Shown piece by piece: positions 51,959-62,998 of a stretch of DNA of 64,000 nt. The DNA lies in contig NC_087070.1 of assembly GCF_963678635.1 (NCBI RefSeq), positions 3,539,157-3,603,156 of the forward strand. The letters run 5' to 3'. The stretch's first letter is position 1. The number at the start of each line of letters is the position of its first letter. The translations under genes and the position numbers were made by a program. The notes beneath the pieces are model-generated. The model was not told the DNA's origin. It was given only the letters and a program-made list of their open reading frames with translations, and searched no databases. This DNA comes from Symsagittifera roscoffensis. Lineage: Eukaryota; Xenacoelomorpha; Acoela; Convolutidae.

Positions 51959-52148
51959 CCGTTGGACACTTCAGCGGGTGGGTTGTTCGTGCAACTGGGA
52001 TCCAAATTCGAAGAGCAGAATGTTTCTCCCAAGAAGAACTGGGTTCCCGCTGGCGTGTTTCCGGCGTTTACGAAGTCCGAATATAGTGTCACGTTCACAA
52101 ACGTTTCACCCAAGCTCGTTATTGTGTATGACAGTGTCGAATCAACGC
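51959..52148 (-). CDS. Exon 2: first half of FN3-like domain 1
   Basis: Minus-strand acceptor TTGGTTGGTTTTAG and donor GTAGGTTAAC. 190 nt, phase 1 in, phase 2 out, open. It encodes VDSTLSYTITSLGETFVNVT, LYSDFVNAGNTPAGTQFF, then a Cys loop CSSNLDPSC and NPPAEVSNG. The first codon is completed by exon 1 (Gly) and the last by exon 3 (Gly). Strand-like VNVTLYSD and the Pro-rich end fit the N-terminal mature region. A scrap of Fam-1 (52158-52208) begins 10 bp upstream of the acceptor, so the branch-point and pyrimidine region of this intron may derive from Fam-1. Confidence 0.8.
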
Positions 52149-52917
52149 CTAAAACCAACCAAAAGTGCTCGTATCAGGGCGAAACTCTAAATGTTCCGAC
52201 TGCCTTCAACGTCGATAACCTTACAATACCACCCCTCAACCCCCACAGTAGTCTTTTTTTTGTTATTCCACCACAGTATTCCAACTTTGTTAAAAATGGT
52301 CACCTGAGTGTTCTTTTAAATTTAAGCGATCAATATTTTTCAGAATGTAAAAAAAAAACTGTCAAAAATTGCTTTTCAAAAATTGTATGTTCGTCTGACA
52401 ACATAACGCCATCTTTTTTCGATCTGGTTGTTTTTTTTAACTGCATCATATCCAAAGGGTAAGTAATTAACGGCATTTCCTTTTTTTTTTCAATTCAAAA
52501 CCATTACATGTTGGCTTTCGGTAAAAAAAAAAAGTCATCATTGATTCCAAACTGTCTTCATTTAATTGCGAACAATGAAGTCTTGCAAGCAGTTTAACAG
52601 CCTAAACAGATGATTCCGAAGAAAAAAACATAGTCTGTCGTAGAAATTATCACGCATGAATGAACTATCTCGCCCCTCAATCAAATTACGGGGGGATCAT
52701 TCACTTGGTTAAAAGTAGTACTTTTCAGCCAATTAGATTTGAGCATAGTATGCAGGTCTTACAGCTTGAATTTACCCTTTACTTTTAGGGGGCGATTGTT
52801 CACTTGGCCTCTTAAGGGGGAGGTTGCTCACATGGGTCGTTCTTGCCAAAATTGTAATTAAACTGTAATAGAATTTGAGTGAAAATGAACGGAAAAAATA
52901 AGGTTCTGTATTCTTAC
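52149..52917. other. Intron 1 of the FN3 gene
   Basis: 769 nt. Contains a Fam-1 5' fragment at 52158-52208 (GCTCGTATCAGGGCGAAAC, ATGTTCCGACTGCCTTCAAC). The rest is AT-rich. Plus-strand frames here are chance. Confidence 0.6.
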
Positions 52918-52993
52918 CTGGAATTTGCAGGACCATGATTGACATGACCAGCAGAAGCATTTTCTGCCTCGCGGTAGTCGCTTCGCGCGACAT
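52918..52993 (-). CDS. Exon 1: start codon and signal peptide
   Basis: ATG at 52993, donor GTAAGAATAC after position 52918. 25 codons plus one base: MSREATTARQKMLLLVMSIM then VLQIP. A basic N-region (R3, R9, K11) is followed by a hydrophobic core MLLLVMSIMVL, the layout of a signal peptide, so the protein should enter the secretory pathway. The frame is also open for 75 codons upstream to 53218, with a Lys/Ser/Arg-rich peptide. I choose the ATG at 52993 because only it puts the hydrophobic core at a normal distance from the N-terminus. The Met at K11-M12 is an alternative start. Confidence 0.75.
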
Positions 52994-53218
52994 CTTCCTT
53001 CTTTTCCTTGACTCACTTTCTCCAAATTTCCCCAGTTTTTGTTCCCCAGAACTTTTATCAAATTTTACAGAATGTTGTGTTGGAAAGCCACGAGATTTTA
53101 TATTTTTCGAGTTTAAATTTTGAGACAAATTATTCGATGCGATTTTGCTTTTGGTTTCTCTTCTTGACAACAGTGTTTTAAATTTGGACCAGATTTTGCG
53201 AAGATTCTTTTTTTTCAC

Positions 53219-54680
53219 ATGGTTTGAAAGACTTGGTCATTACGTCAATAGCCGGGTGGTTATAACTATTAACTTATGGTTTGTTTTTAACCAAACTTTG
53301 AACATTTTGTGGCTTTTTGTACATAGCACGATGAGTTTAAGAGACTTGCTTATTTTGTTAAAAAGATAAAACATACCATCTTCATACTTTGTACATCAAA
53401 CTTCAAAAATATGATTGTGAAGATATTGTTCGGCTTATCAATTATAATCGATAGTTTTTGGCATCATCGTCCAAATGCGGCCAATGCTTAATAAAGTCTC
53501 TGCATTTTTAAATTGATCAATTACCATCATTTTTGAAAACATTCGACCAAGTTGGTCGTGAAAAAGGTTGGTTGTGTAAAAGTCACTTCAGCTTTTTTGC
53601 GTACCACAAGATTTAATTCAGATGTGCATCGAAGCTCTTCAAGTATTTTAAGATAGACAATTCTGAATTGTAAAATGCGAGATTATATTTTTAATGTACT
53701 GAGAGCCAAAAGTAAAATAAAAAAATCGAAAAAAGAGCTAGCTTCTATGTTCGCTTTTTGAATTCGTGATATGCATAAAATAATTAAATCTTAGCATATT
53801 TGTGAACGTAAACGCGAAAAATACCCAAAAACTGAATTGCCACCAAATTGTTTTTTAATTCAAGCAGAAAATAAGATAATTTTCACCATAATGTTGAGCT
53901 AGTTAGATTCTTTTAATAGAAACAGTTTAATTGGATTGAGAATACGATAAAGCGTCTAATTGTCTGCAGACATTTTTCTGACCAAACAATCATTTTGTCA
54001 AACAATTGGAAAAAATTGTCATTTTGTTAGTAATCACGAAACGCCTTTGTATCATTCTCACGCCCCAAAAACTTCTCTTACTCCTTATGTTGCCAAAATT
54101 GTTTTTGCTTAAGATTTTCAAAATAAAAAAAACTAGTGGCATAAATTTTATGTCCTATACACATAAAAATGGACCGTGTTCAAGTTTTTTTATTCTGACT
54201 TTCGAAAAAGTGACAAAACGCTTGGGCTCACTTTGTTTTTTTTCCAGACAATTTTTGATTTTTTTAACTGGCCATTTTTTGGCAAATTCTTTTTAACCAT
54301 CTTAAAGGCTTTTTCGACAAGAATAATTTACAGTAGGATAATAAGAATTGCGCAATATAGTTCTTTCTATTAAAGCATAAGCCCAAAATGAATGATAGTA
54401 GATTGATTTGAGCCAAGCAAATTGATCTTAATAATGCGTTACTAGACGCTTAACCAATCACTTTGTCCTTTAAATAGCTCGAGAAAAATTAAGAAATAAA
54501 ACTGAAAAAGATTTGAGAATCAAAATCAAAATTTTCCCATTTTTAATGCATATTTTGAAAAAAAAACAAGAACTTTTTCATCGACACCAGAAAGCAAACA
54601 GAAAAATTAGGGTTTTGATTTGACAAAAGCAATCTTGTTGCGGCTTTGCTTTTGATGAGAACTATGATTTTTCATCATAA
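53219..54680. other. Region upstream of the FN3 gene, nothing recognised
   Basis: AT-rich. The promoter of the FN3 gene should lie near 53000-53500, but no TATA box or CpG-rich stretch can be fixed. Short frames at 54006-54373 are T-rich and not credible. Confidence 0.4.
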
Positions 54681-54681
54681 A

Positions 54682-55207
54682 CAGTTTCGAAGCCCTGAAT
54701 GTTTCGACTGCCTCTTAAGGTCTATTGAGCAGTGATAACAAGAAAAAAGTAAATGTAATAAAAAAGTAAAAAATTTTAAAAAGAATTGAGATTTTTTGTG
54801 AAAACATCCCCCCACACGCCATATTAAGAACAAAGTGATAGATTTTGCTTCTAGTAAAAAATCAATTATGGCATATAAGCTTTCTTGAACCAATTTGGAA
54901 CGCTTTCTGTGAGGGATTAAATCTCAGCTTACGCGTTAGTAGCGCGCAATATAGTTAGTAGCGTTAGTAGCGCGCAAAAGGTATTGTCCAGAAATTGGCA
55001 AAAATGGCAATCTTTAAACCCCATAACTTTACAAAATATGATCACAGGCAGAATATTTTTTCAAACCTAAGCTCAAGACGACGATAGCTTTGGTCTCGTC
55101 AAAAAAATCTCGTCAAAAAGGCTAGCTAAAAAGTCGAAACTTGTCTGAAGAAAAAAACCACCCGAGCACAAATATTTCGTTACTTTCATTAGGAATGTCA
55201 GAACAAA
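54682..55207 (+). repeat. Fam-1 copy, near full length
   Basis: AGTTTCGAAGCCCTGAATGT through TTAAGGTCTATTGAGCAGTG, ACATCCCCCCACACGCC, CTTACGCGTTAGTAGCGCGC (this stretch is locally duplicated at 54955-54980) and GATCACAGGC to CCACCCGAGCACAAATATTTCG and GAATGTCAGAACAA. Confidence 0.8.
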
Positions 55208-55439
55208 AAACGATGAATACTTTCTTTCGAAATTTGATTAATACTTTAACTAATATACCTCTGAACAGCTTCAAATTTTACTTTGATTTAGGAAGTCTCC
55301 AAATCATGTATCGAGTTCGCGATCAATTTTTTTTGGCCGATACAAACGTTAATTGTTCCGATTATTTAGAAAAAATGCTGATGAAATTTGTTTCCAGGTG
55401 TGTTAAAATTTCTAGCACCATTTTGCGAATCTAAGGTTT

Positions 55440-55740
55440 CAAAAATCAAAAAAACTGCTAAAAAATTAGAAACATTTTTAATTTAGAAACTTTTTAGTTT
55501 TTTTATCGATGTTTTTCTTTTTTTCAAAAATTATTCTGCAAAAATGTTTTCCAATTAGTCTGTTTGGCTAACACTGTCGTTTATGCCTACTTTTAATGTT
55601 TTCTTTCAGATCTTTTTATCTCATCACACGGAAAAAAACGACGCCAAATTGAAAAAAAAGGTATTTTTTAAGACTATGGTTGGATCATTCTGTACTATTT
55701 GCACAGTAACCGGCTATCCTTGTTTAGTTTTGAATGACTT
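55440..55740. repeat. Repeat shared with 38750-38950
   Basis: CTGTTTGGCTAACACTGTCG, a T-rich run ending TTTCTTTCAGAT, then ATTCTGTACTATTTGCACAG and TAACCGGCTATCCTTG match 38790-38945 in order. A third, shorter match ends at 59920 (TTGCACAGTAACCAGCTATGC). Confidence 0.55.
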
Positions 55741-57259
55741 TTTGGTTTAAAGGTTTTTAAATATAAATTGGGCAGAAATGGTTAAGGAAAACAGTGACCA
55801 TATGTTCCAACAGATGTTTTTTCTGAAAACAAAAAAAATTGTCATCTAGTTGATTATATATGTCGTGAGGCGAAAACTTGTCGATATTAATATATGGTTA
55901 CGCAAGTCGCGCTTCATCGAATCCGAGACATTTCGCGCCATTTCTCGTGCACACGAAAATTTTCAAGAAGGAGCTGCGATCGCCGATTCAAGCACACTTT
56001 TTCTCTCGTCTAGATTGAATGTGGGGTAGAGGAAAAGGGGCTAGTGGCCGCTACATTCCAATGCTTTATTACGAAGCGGCGCCTGTTATCAATTGTAGCA
56101 TTCTGTAAACTTTCGCTTCCTCTAAATACTATTAACTGTTGCTTTCGACCGCGCTGTCGCAATGCTTTAATCACAACTAGTCCATTTATGAATATTTTCA
56201 TTCTAGCCTCCAATCTATGAAACTATCCCGGGTTGTCCTCTATGCGCCAAAAATGCTAGTGATACAACTCAATTAAACTTGCCTGTGAAAATATGCGAGC
56301 CAACATTCAAATTTCAACGGTGTTAGCTTTATTTCTGTGACAAAATCAATTTTGAACTCAAACGAAACTTTTTCAAAAATTTAAGTTGCAAAATTAAATT
56401 TTAGACCAAAAAAGTGAGTTTTTCAACAAAAAATTTAGAAGCGAATGTTTTTTTTAAATACAACTTGTCTTTTATTTTTCATATGCTAAGATAAACGTAA
56501 ACTTGTAAAATAAAAACAGGCCTCTTTTTTCAATCATCAAAAACTTTGAAGTAAAATTTTTCTAGCCATATCCAAATCTGAGTGACAATGTTAACATTAC
56601 CTTTTATGGCTAATATCACAAAACGCAGTTTATCTGCTTGGCAACTACTACTCACAATCTAGATTTTTCATGATAGGAATCCTTGGTTATTTTATAGCAT
56701 AAAAAATGATTTGGCTATTTTCATACAAATTTTGTGATGAACCGTATGGCAAAAAACTTTGCTTGTTATACAAAATGCTTCTTATAAAATTTCTTATAAA
56801 GGAAAAAATGCCCATTCTGTTTTTTATGCAATTTCGTTTGCTCATTGAAAATGTATGGAACTGTATCGCCAGCGTTTTTTCACAGTTTAAAATTAAATGA
56901 CTTGCAATTAATTTTAATCTGGGATAGGCAACTGTTGAATTCTTACTTCATAGTAGAGCTATTTCGTTACAAGGTACAAAATTTGTTTACGTTTAACTGT
57001 TCAATTTTTCCTTTATAGAGGGCCAATTTGATACAAGGTGCAAAATTCGTATATTCTTTATTGTTCAATTTAATTCTTCCTCTATAGGAGGACCAATTCG
57101 TCACAAGGTATAAAATTTGTTTGGGCCTAATTATTCAATTTTTCCATTATAAGGGGTCCAGTTCGTTAAAAGATTCTATAAGACAGCTCTTAGCTAACGA
57201 GATCTTTTGAACTTCGTTTCTCCACGGCCAATAGCCATAATAAAATAGTAACTGCTGTA
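55741..57259. other. Intergenic stretch with TIR-element remnants
   Basis: 56226 starts CCCGGGTTGTCCTCTATGCG, the diverged end of the CCCGGGTTGACC element, whose body may extend to about 56900. 56940-57180 has three loose copies of a ~95-bp unit (ATTTCGTTACAAGGTACAAAATTTG, AATTTGATACAAGGTGCAAAATTCG, AATTCGTCACAAGGTATAAAATTTG). No gene. Confidence 0.5.
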
Positions 57260-57261
57260 AT

Positions 57262-57738
57262 TTTTCCGACTTATTCGTAACGAAAGTAGCGGAATATTTG
57301 TGCTTGGGTGGTTTTTTTTTCTTCAGACAAAGTTCGACTTTTTAACTAGCCATTTTGACGGAATTTTTAAAATATTTTTCCAAAAGTATTGTTGTCATGA
57401 GCTTAAACGTTGAAAAAATATTTTGCTTTTGATCTTTTTTTGTAATGTTTTTTGGGCTTTAAGATTGCCATTTTGGACAATTTGGGACAATTAACGCGCG
57501 ATATATTTTGCTCTATTAACGCGTAAGCGGAGATTTAATCCGTCCTAGAAGTCGTTGCAAATCTGACACTTTGTACTTTATATGGTGTGTGGGGGGATGG
57601 TTTTTACAAAAAAAAATCAAATTTAAAAAAATCCTTTTATTTTATTACATTTAATTGTTTTTTGTTATTACTGCTCCATAGACCTTTGAAGGCAGTCGGA
57701 ACACTCAGGGCTTCGCCCGGATACGAGTAGTCTTGTTT
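57262..57738 (-). repeat. Fam-1 copy, reverse orientation
   Basis: From TTTTTCCGACTTATTCGTAACG through TTAACGCGCGATATATTTTG and TATGGTGTGTGGGGGGATGG to CATAGACCTTTGAAGGCAGT and GGATACGAGTAGTCTTGTT. Both ends are present, so this is one of the better copies. Confidence 0.85.
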
Positions 57739-57849
57739 AGTTCTTTTGGATAATTTTTGTGATGGATTTGCTTGCAATTTGGATTAATTTTGTGTGCGGC
57801 GAGCTTGAAGAGTTTTTTATGCATTTTCGTTCACGACTTCAGAATCAAA

Positions 57850-57962
57850 CAATGTTTCCATTACGAGACTAAACTGTGTCTTTTTTGAGTTGTGTGCCTA
57901 TTCAGCGCGCAAATTGTTTGACTAATCAGTACACAGTTTGGCCTCGTAATGTTTAACAACGC
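57850..57962. repeat. Imperfect palindrome
   Basis: ACAATGTTTCCATTACGAGACTAAACTGTGT faces ACACAGTTTGGCCTCGTAATGTTTAACAAC over about 50 bp; the arms are roughly 30 bp. A small foldback element or the remains of one. Confidence 0.55.
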
Positions 57963-58081
57963 GCTTTATACAAAAATTCTCCAGAGCCTCTTAGCTTTTT
58001 AAACCCATGGCAGTCAGAAATCTTTTGAAATTGAGCTCAAAAAGTTAATATCCTCATCGAGATAAAAAAAATTGTTGACCA

Positions 58082-59048
58082 CCTGCATCCAATTTCAAGC
58101 GTTAATAAACGATTATTTTACGATTTTAGTACCAGTCTCACTAAAATTGAGAAACAATCGATTTTAATCAAATCATAGTCAATTTCAATTTTTCTTTTTA
58201 AGAGCAAATTATAATTATTTATAATCCATTATAATCGATTATTATCAATTTTTTATTCGTCCATTTTTCGATAGAACTGTAATCAAATATAAATGATTAT
58301 AATTCATTATTTTTATTCAAATTTCTAATTCATTAGTGTTGCACAAAAATCCATTATAATTGATTATAATTGATTATAATCCCTTTTGTTTGTCCATTTT
58401 GCTTTTGAAATTGCATCTAAATTGCTTATATTTTATGCTTTTTGTAGACGTTGGCTCCTATGAAAAATGAGAAAAATGTTTTTAATGTTATCCAACCAAT
58501 TCAAATTTATAAAGTTTTTTTTTTCATTTTTTCCCCATTGGAGTGTTTCGTGATGCATATTTTAAGTAATTTAACCATCAAAACATCAGCAAATTGATTT
58601 AGAGTCATGATTGATTCGGAAGATTTAATCTACCGCGGGAATCTTTCCACTAAAATGAAAGGATCTCTATGAAGCTTTTGTTTCGAGGTAAAACTTTGTG
58701 TTCAGATGAACCAAAGTGTTCAAGAGATCTCTCTTTTAGAGATTTTCTTATTGACACAAAAATAATAACCCATAAGATATAATTCGAATATAGTTTTGAA
58801 TTGACAAAATTTTGGCAAAATAAGAGATTATAATCGATTATAATTGATTCTAAGGGTTTTTTGTAATAACAATAATCAGTTATAATCGATCATAAGAGAT
58901 TATAATCTTTTGGAAAATATCACGATTTTAATCAATTATAAATCCTTTAAGCACCTAGTTTTGGTAATTATAATCATTTAGAATTGTCAAAAAAGTCATC
59001 ATAATAATCCATTATAATCGATCATTTACGCCTAAACTTGGATGCGGG
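58082..59048. mobile_element. Fam-2-like TIR element D, diverged subfamily
   Basis: Left end CCTGCATCCAATTTCAA, right end TAAACTTGGATGCGGG (inverted). The interior again consists of AATCGATTATAAT / CCATTATAATTGATTATAAT variants. The end sequence differs from elements A-C, so this is a sister family or an old member. Confidence 0.65.
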
Positions 59049-61322
59049 TATCATTAATTTGACTGCGTTACAAATCCATTACAATCTAGCTGTTTGATAG
59101 CAATGGAACCACTTTATATCCAATTATATTATTGATCAAACTATCTCTGAAAAATATTTCTTACTAATCAATCATGATCCATAACTAACACTTAGAAAAA
59201 ATTTGTAAGGCTGAAACTATTCATAGTTTCAGCAACAGAATAGAATAAAATAAATATAAATTAGCAAACAATTTTTCTCCTTCAGAATAGTTCCTGATAT
59301 CTTATCTCGCAAATACCAGTATACACGAGATCTATTGAGACTAGGAGATATAAGAGTAAGATTAAGATCGTTATGAGACTAAGAAGTTGCACGAATCTAT
59401 CCGGCCGAAAATAAGATAGCATGACGAACAGACCGTGTACTTTATCTGAAAATACTCTATGGGTGAGCCACCCCGGACATAAACAAGCAACTCAAAGCTA
59501 TCGTGTAGATTTAACGGTAATTAAAGTGGTTACGGTACATGAACGATCATTATTTAGTTAGTTGAGAGTCCTCACTCACCTATGCTTTGAGAGTTTCTGC
59601 TAATCAGTCATTACTCTGCTTGAATGGAAAGAGCTAATCGCACATGAATTTTGTTCGCATCGACTCAAAATCTTAACATTTTCTATCAAACAGTCATGGT
59701 CTTCAAACAAAACTTACATCATCACACATAATTAGGTTGTTAAGATTTCGCTGAATTTTTCCGCTTTTATACACTTCTCAAAAACCTCACTACACCTCAC
59801 TCCTTACACCTCACTCAAAAAAAGACAATAACTTAAAGAAAACGCAAAATTTTTTTTAGTTTTTAAAAGAATATCATTGAAACATTACCCGAAACTTGCA
59901 CAGTAACCAGCTATGCTGGTTCTCAACAATTTTTTTTTACTGGAACAAAGATTATGAGCAAAAAAAACTTTATATCTGACAAACCGTTTGCAATTTTTTT
60001 TTTGCAAAACCTACAAATTGTTTTGCTTGATTTAACGCTAGTTTAATTTTAGAATCAATATTACATTTAAAAATTTAATACAAATTCATTTATGATTTTT
60101 CCTAAAAAATACTTTGACCGTTAACCTGTTTTTTATAGTGTTATTTCATTAGTGTTTCTAATTTTCCCGTTATTTGTGCGCCCTAGGAACGTATAACAAA
60201 ATAAATTTTGAACAAAAAAATCAAAGTGTTATTATCAAATTTCAATAAAATTTCAATTTTCAAATTTACTCTCTAAACCCTAAAAGAATTAATTTTTTGT
60301 TCAAGGTAAGTCTTAAAAATTTTTTTTTTCTAAAAATAGAGATAGTTATCAAACTTATACCAAAAATTTTTTTTTGCCGAAAGCCACTCTTGTAAGTGGT
60401 TTATTGCATGATTTCGAGTGGGAAGCTTTTCATAAAAAAAAACTTGAATTCAAAGTCGCACTGAAGTTGCAATGCTTTAAAACAACGAATGTTTTGCATG
60501 CGTCTGTCTGAGATATTTGAATATTACAGGCTACGGGCGAAATTCTATTTTAGGCCTTTTCGAAGAAGGGAAAAGATTTTATCGTTTTTGGTTGTTGTGA
60601 ATCATTTTTGTTGTTAGCCTAGCAACACTTAACACAAGGTCACAAAGTCACACATTTAAAAAACTAATTCAGTGTTATCTTAAAAAATGATTGACTATGT
60701 GCAAAAACTGCGGCATATGTTATAAACTGAAAACTTTTTGAAACTGCTATATGGTAAGAAATTTCAGAAGTATATACGATTCAACTATTCATTAATAAAT
60801 CACAAATATCAATCTAATCCAGATTTCTGTTTTAAGCTAACTTTCTTGAATTTCGCAGTCAGAAATTACTCGCTTTGCTCGGATCTTTTCAACTGTATCC
60901 TTCCTCGGGTACCTAAAAATGAATCCCCCCGCACTTTTGCAAAAGGGTAATATAGTTAAAGATATCCCTCTATTTATTGCTATCTCCCGTGGCTAAGTAA
61001 ATATATAAATTCGTCATACCATTCAAAAAAAATGTTTCTCAACCTGGAGTTCAACACCGCACGTGGTTAACAATGATTTAAAATATACTAGTTGCATTTC
61101 TGACAAACTTACATTTTTTTAATAAATTTTTGTTTTGAGCGCTTGAAATTCTACTTTTTGCTTATTCAGCCCAAATTTCTCACCTTTGCGATTTTGTAAT
61201 ATTCAAGGTAAAAACGCAGAGAACAAAACACAGCTCGCACTGATTGGTTTTGTTCATACAAATGCGATTTCTCTATTTTTTTGCCGATTTCAAACCAGGC
61301 CAACTTTAGGGCAGATATGAGG
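59049..61322. other. Intergenic stretch, no gene recognised
   Basis: 59280-59700 is less AT-rich than its surroundings (TATCCGGCCGAAAATAAG, GGTGAGCCACCCCGGACATA) but has no open frame, repeat partner or RNA fold that I can identify. 59840-59920 ends in the TTGCACAGTAACC motif. The rest is AT-rich. Confidence 0.4.
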
Positions 61323-61673
61323 CAGCGGCGGATTTAGGGGGGCGGCCCCCTGCCGACACAAAGGGTACCGAACTTTGTATCTATTTTTTGTGAGGGACCC
61401 CCTTAAAAATGGCTAAATCCTCGTTTGGCGCCAATATTTACTAATTCTGAGAGGGAGCGTGCCCCAAAAAAAAAAATTCTGGTCAAAATTTTCCGAAAGT
61501 GCATAAATACGCGCTTTATGGACCTGTTTCTTCAAAGTTTTAGGCCAAAACAGGGCCTTTTTAGTTCTGTGGGAGAGCTCGAAAAATCAATTTGGTCGAC
61601 CCAAAAAAAGTCTGGAGTTTTTTTTTATTTTTGAAAATCCGCGCCCCTCGATAAAATCCTAAATCCGCGCCTG
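61323..61673 (+). mobile_element. hAT-N1 copy, diverged
   Basis: GCGGCGGATTTAGGGGGGCG at the left, AAATCCGCGCCTG at the right, and interior CCCTGCCGACACAAAGGGTAC and GAGCTCGAAAAATCAATTTGGTCGAC. Confidence 0.75.
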
Positions 61674-61879
61674 TGTGAAGGTGGTCGATTTTTTGTTTTT
61701 CTTTTCTGGTCTGGATAAAACTCTGCAGCTTAATTGAAACGAAATTGAATAATTACCAAACTTTCTATACTTTTGTCAGTTCGGCTTATTTAATAGTCGA
61801 CTTAAAATTGTGAACACGACCGTTGAAGATGGTGCTGAAGTTTGATGTTCAAGATGTTTAAATATTGTTCTTTGGGCAG

Positions 61880-62355
61880 ACAATACCCCCAAACTAATTC
61901 CTAAGAAAAAGTTCGTCTTGAAGACCTTATTTTTATGATTCGACTTGAAGTCGGCCGGATGTCCGGAACCCACCCTGAAATAGTTTCAATTATAAAAAGA
62001 TTGTTAATTCAAAAGATGGATGGAGCATTTTTAAGATGATTCAGGTAGTTGGGACCCAAAATTCTGACTTGGGTCCCTAAATCAGAACACACACAGCCTC
62101 AAGAATCAAATCGTCAAGGAAGTCAAAACAAGATAATGATTCATACAATTCAAACATTAAATCAGTTCAAAATTTTAGGTGAAAACCAAGCAAACAGCTT
62201 GTAGTTATACCCAAAATCAGTTCAATATTTAAGCGATATAAATATCACATCAATTTGGAACAGCTCCATCATAACCCTTGAAATCAGTTTGGGAAAAGTT
62301 CATTTTTGATTCAGCGCCATAGACACTGAACTTATTTTCAATAAATTCACTGGTT
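61880..62355. other. Region downstream of histone H1
   Basis: 61930-61976 is an end fragment of the AAGCCGA TIR family (CGACTTGAAGTCGGCCGGATGTCCGG). The H1 3' UTR should lie at about 62150-62355. I see no histone-type 3' stem-loop there, which fits a polyadenylated, intron-containing H1 message. Confidence 0.5.
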
Positions 62356-62685
62356 TCATTTTTTCGACCCCTTCTTCATCGGTGGAGATTTCTTCGGCGA
62401 CGGCGACGCCTTTTTGGCAGTCGGTTTTCTCGGCGACTCATTCTGCGACTTCTTCGGGCGTCCTCGGCCCCTCGGTGTTTCCGACTCGTCGTGACTCTTC
62501 GCTCCTCCGCTACCACCCGACTGCATTGCCGAAGTGACGAGGCGAAATCGACCACTTGCGCCTGTCGTTTTCTGGCCAACCGCGTGGGCAATTTCATCGT
62601 TCTCTATCATAGACCGCAACGATCGATTCAAAGACCCGTTGGTTCTTGAGTTCTCCTCGATGCTCCAAGTTTCCTTGATATATTT
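62356..62685 (-). CDS. Linker histone H1, exon 2 (globular domain end and basic tail)
   Basis: Minus-strand acceptor TTTCTTTTTTTTTAG, phase 0, open to a TAA at 62356-62358. It starts KYIKETWSIEENSRTNGSLN and continues RSLRSMIENDEIAHAVGQKT then TGASGRFRLV, the second half of the winged-helix H1 globular domain (K-Y-I, ...GASG-x-F-x-L). The tail is typical of H1, with SPRKP, SPSPKKSPPMKK and GRGRPKK, an AT-hook-like GRP motif. Role: binds nucleosome linker DNA and compacts chromatin. An intron inside the globular domain and no histone stem-loop suggest a replication-independent variant. Confidence 0.88.
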   Translation of the reverse strand, partial: KYIKETWSIEENSRTNGSLNRSLRSMIENDEIAHAVGQKTTGASGRFRLVTSAMQSGGSGGAKSHDESETPRGRGRPKKSQNESPRKPTAKKASPSPKKSPPMKKGSKK

Positions 62686-62998
62686 CTAAAAAAAAAGAAA
62701 AACTGAAAATTTAACACTAAGATTGAAAGATATGAACTAATTTCAATAGGTGCACACGGCCGAATTCAGACGGACAGCTAAATTTTTGTCGATGCAAATT
62801 TTGCATTTCTTCGGCGACGGCGACGCCTTTTTGGCAGTCGGTTTTCTCGGCGACTCGTTCAAATCATATTTCACAACTTTTATAAGAAAATATTCGGCTT
62901 GAAGTCGCTAATTTTACGATTCGGCTTAAAGTCCCGTCGGCTTGATGTCCGGCACCCGTTCAAATGATCGTGCCTTGACTTGTTTAATGTTTACATAC
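62686..62998. other. Intron of histone H1, with a copy of its own coding tail
   Basis: 313 nt. 62809-62857 repeats about 50 bp of the H1 tail coding sequence (62390-62438: TTCTTCGGCGACGGCGACGC, CTTTTTGGCAGTCGGTTTTC) almost without change. 62883-62960 is an end of the AAGCCGA TIR family (TTCGGCTTAAAGTCCCGTCG). The donor is GTATGT. Confidence 0.8.

Larger units (their letters stand above)
6500..52993 (-). other. Gene span: secreted FN3-repeat protein with a microexon-encoded Thr/Pro linker
   Basis: Fifteen minus-strand exons, described individually, join without a break in phase. The product is about 545 residues up to the last exon found: signal peptide, five FN3-like domains of about 90-107 residues, then a linker of about 35 residues made almost only of Thr, Pro and Ala. 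Many N-glycosylation sequons (for example NFS, NST, NFT, NGT, NAS, NIS, NYT, NIT) fit an extracellular or cell-surface protein. Domain borders fall on phase-1 introns, the usual arrangement for shuffled extracellular modules. Domains 1 and 2 are each split by one intron (phase 2 and phase 0), and domains 3-5 are single exons. Introns of 65 nt to 14.4 kb are packed with mobile elements. The start is firm. The 3' end is not: no terminal exon after 6500 is convincing. No named orthologue is claimed. Confidence 0.8.

Noticed and set aside
51962-52462. 166-codon plus-strand open frame
   Set aside because: Its first part is the antisense of exon 2, the rest runs through a Fam-1 fragment and T-rich intron.
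53000-53218. N-terminal extension of the FN3 protein to an upstream start at 53218
   Set aside because: The frame is open, but it would place the signal peptide's hydrophobic core about 85 residues from the N-terminus. The ATG at 52993 gives a normal signal peptide.
55141-55434. 97-codon plus-strand open frame
   Set aside because: It begins in a Fam-1 tail and continues in AT-rich DNA without any recognisable motif.
56010-56213. 67-codon minus-strand frame in a slightly GC-richer stretch
   Set aside because: No motif, no splice sites in a consistent phase and no repeat partner found.
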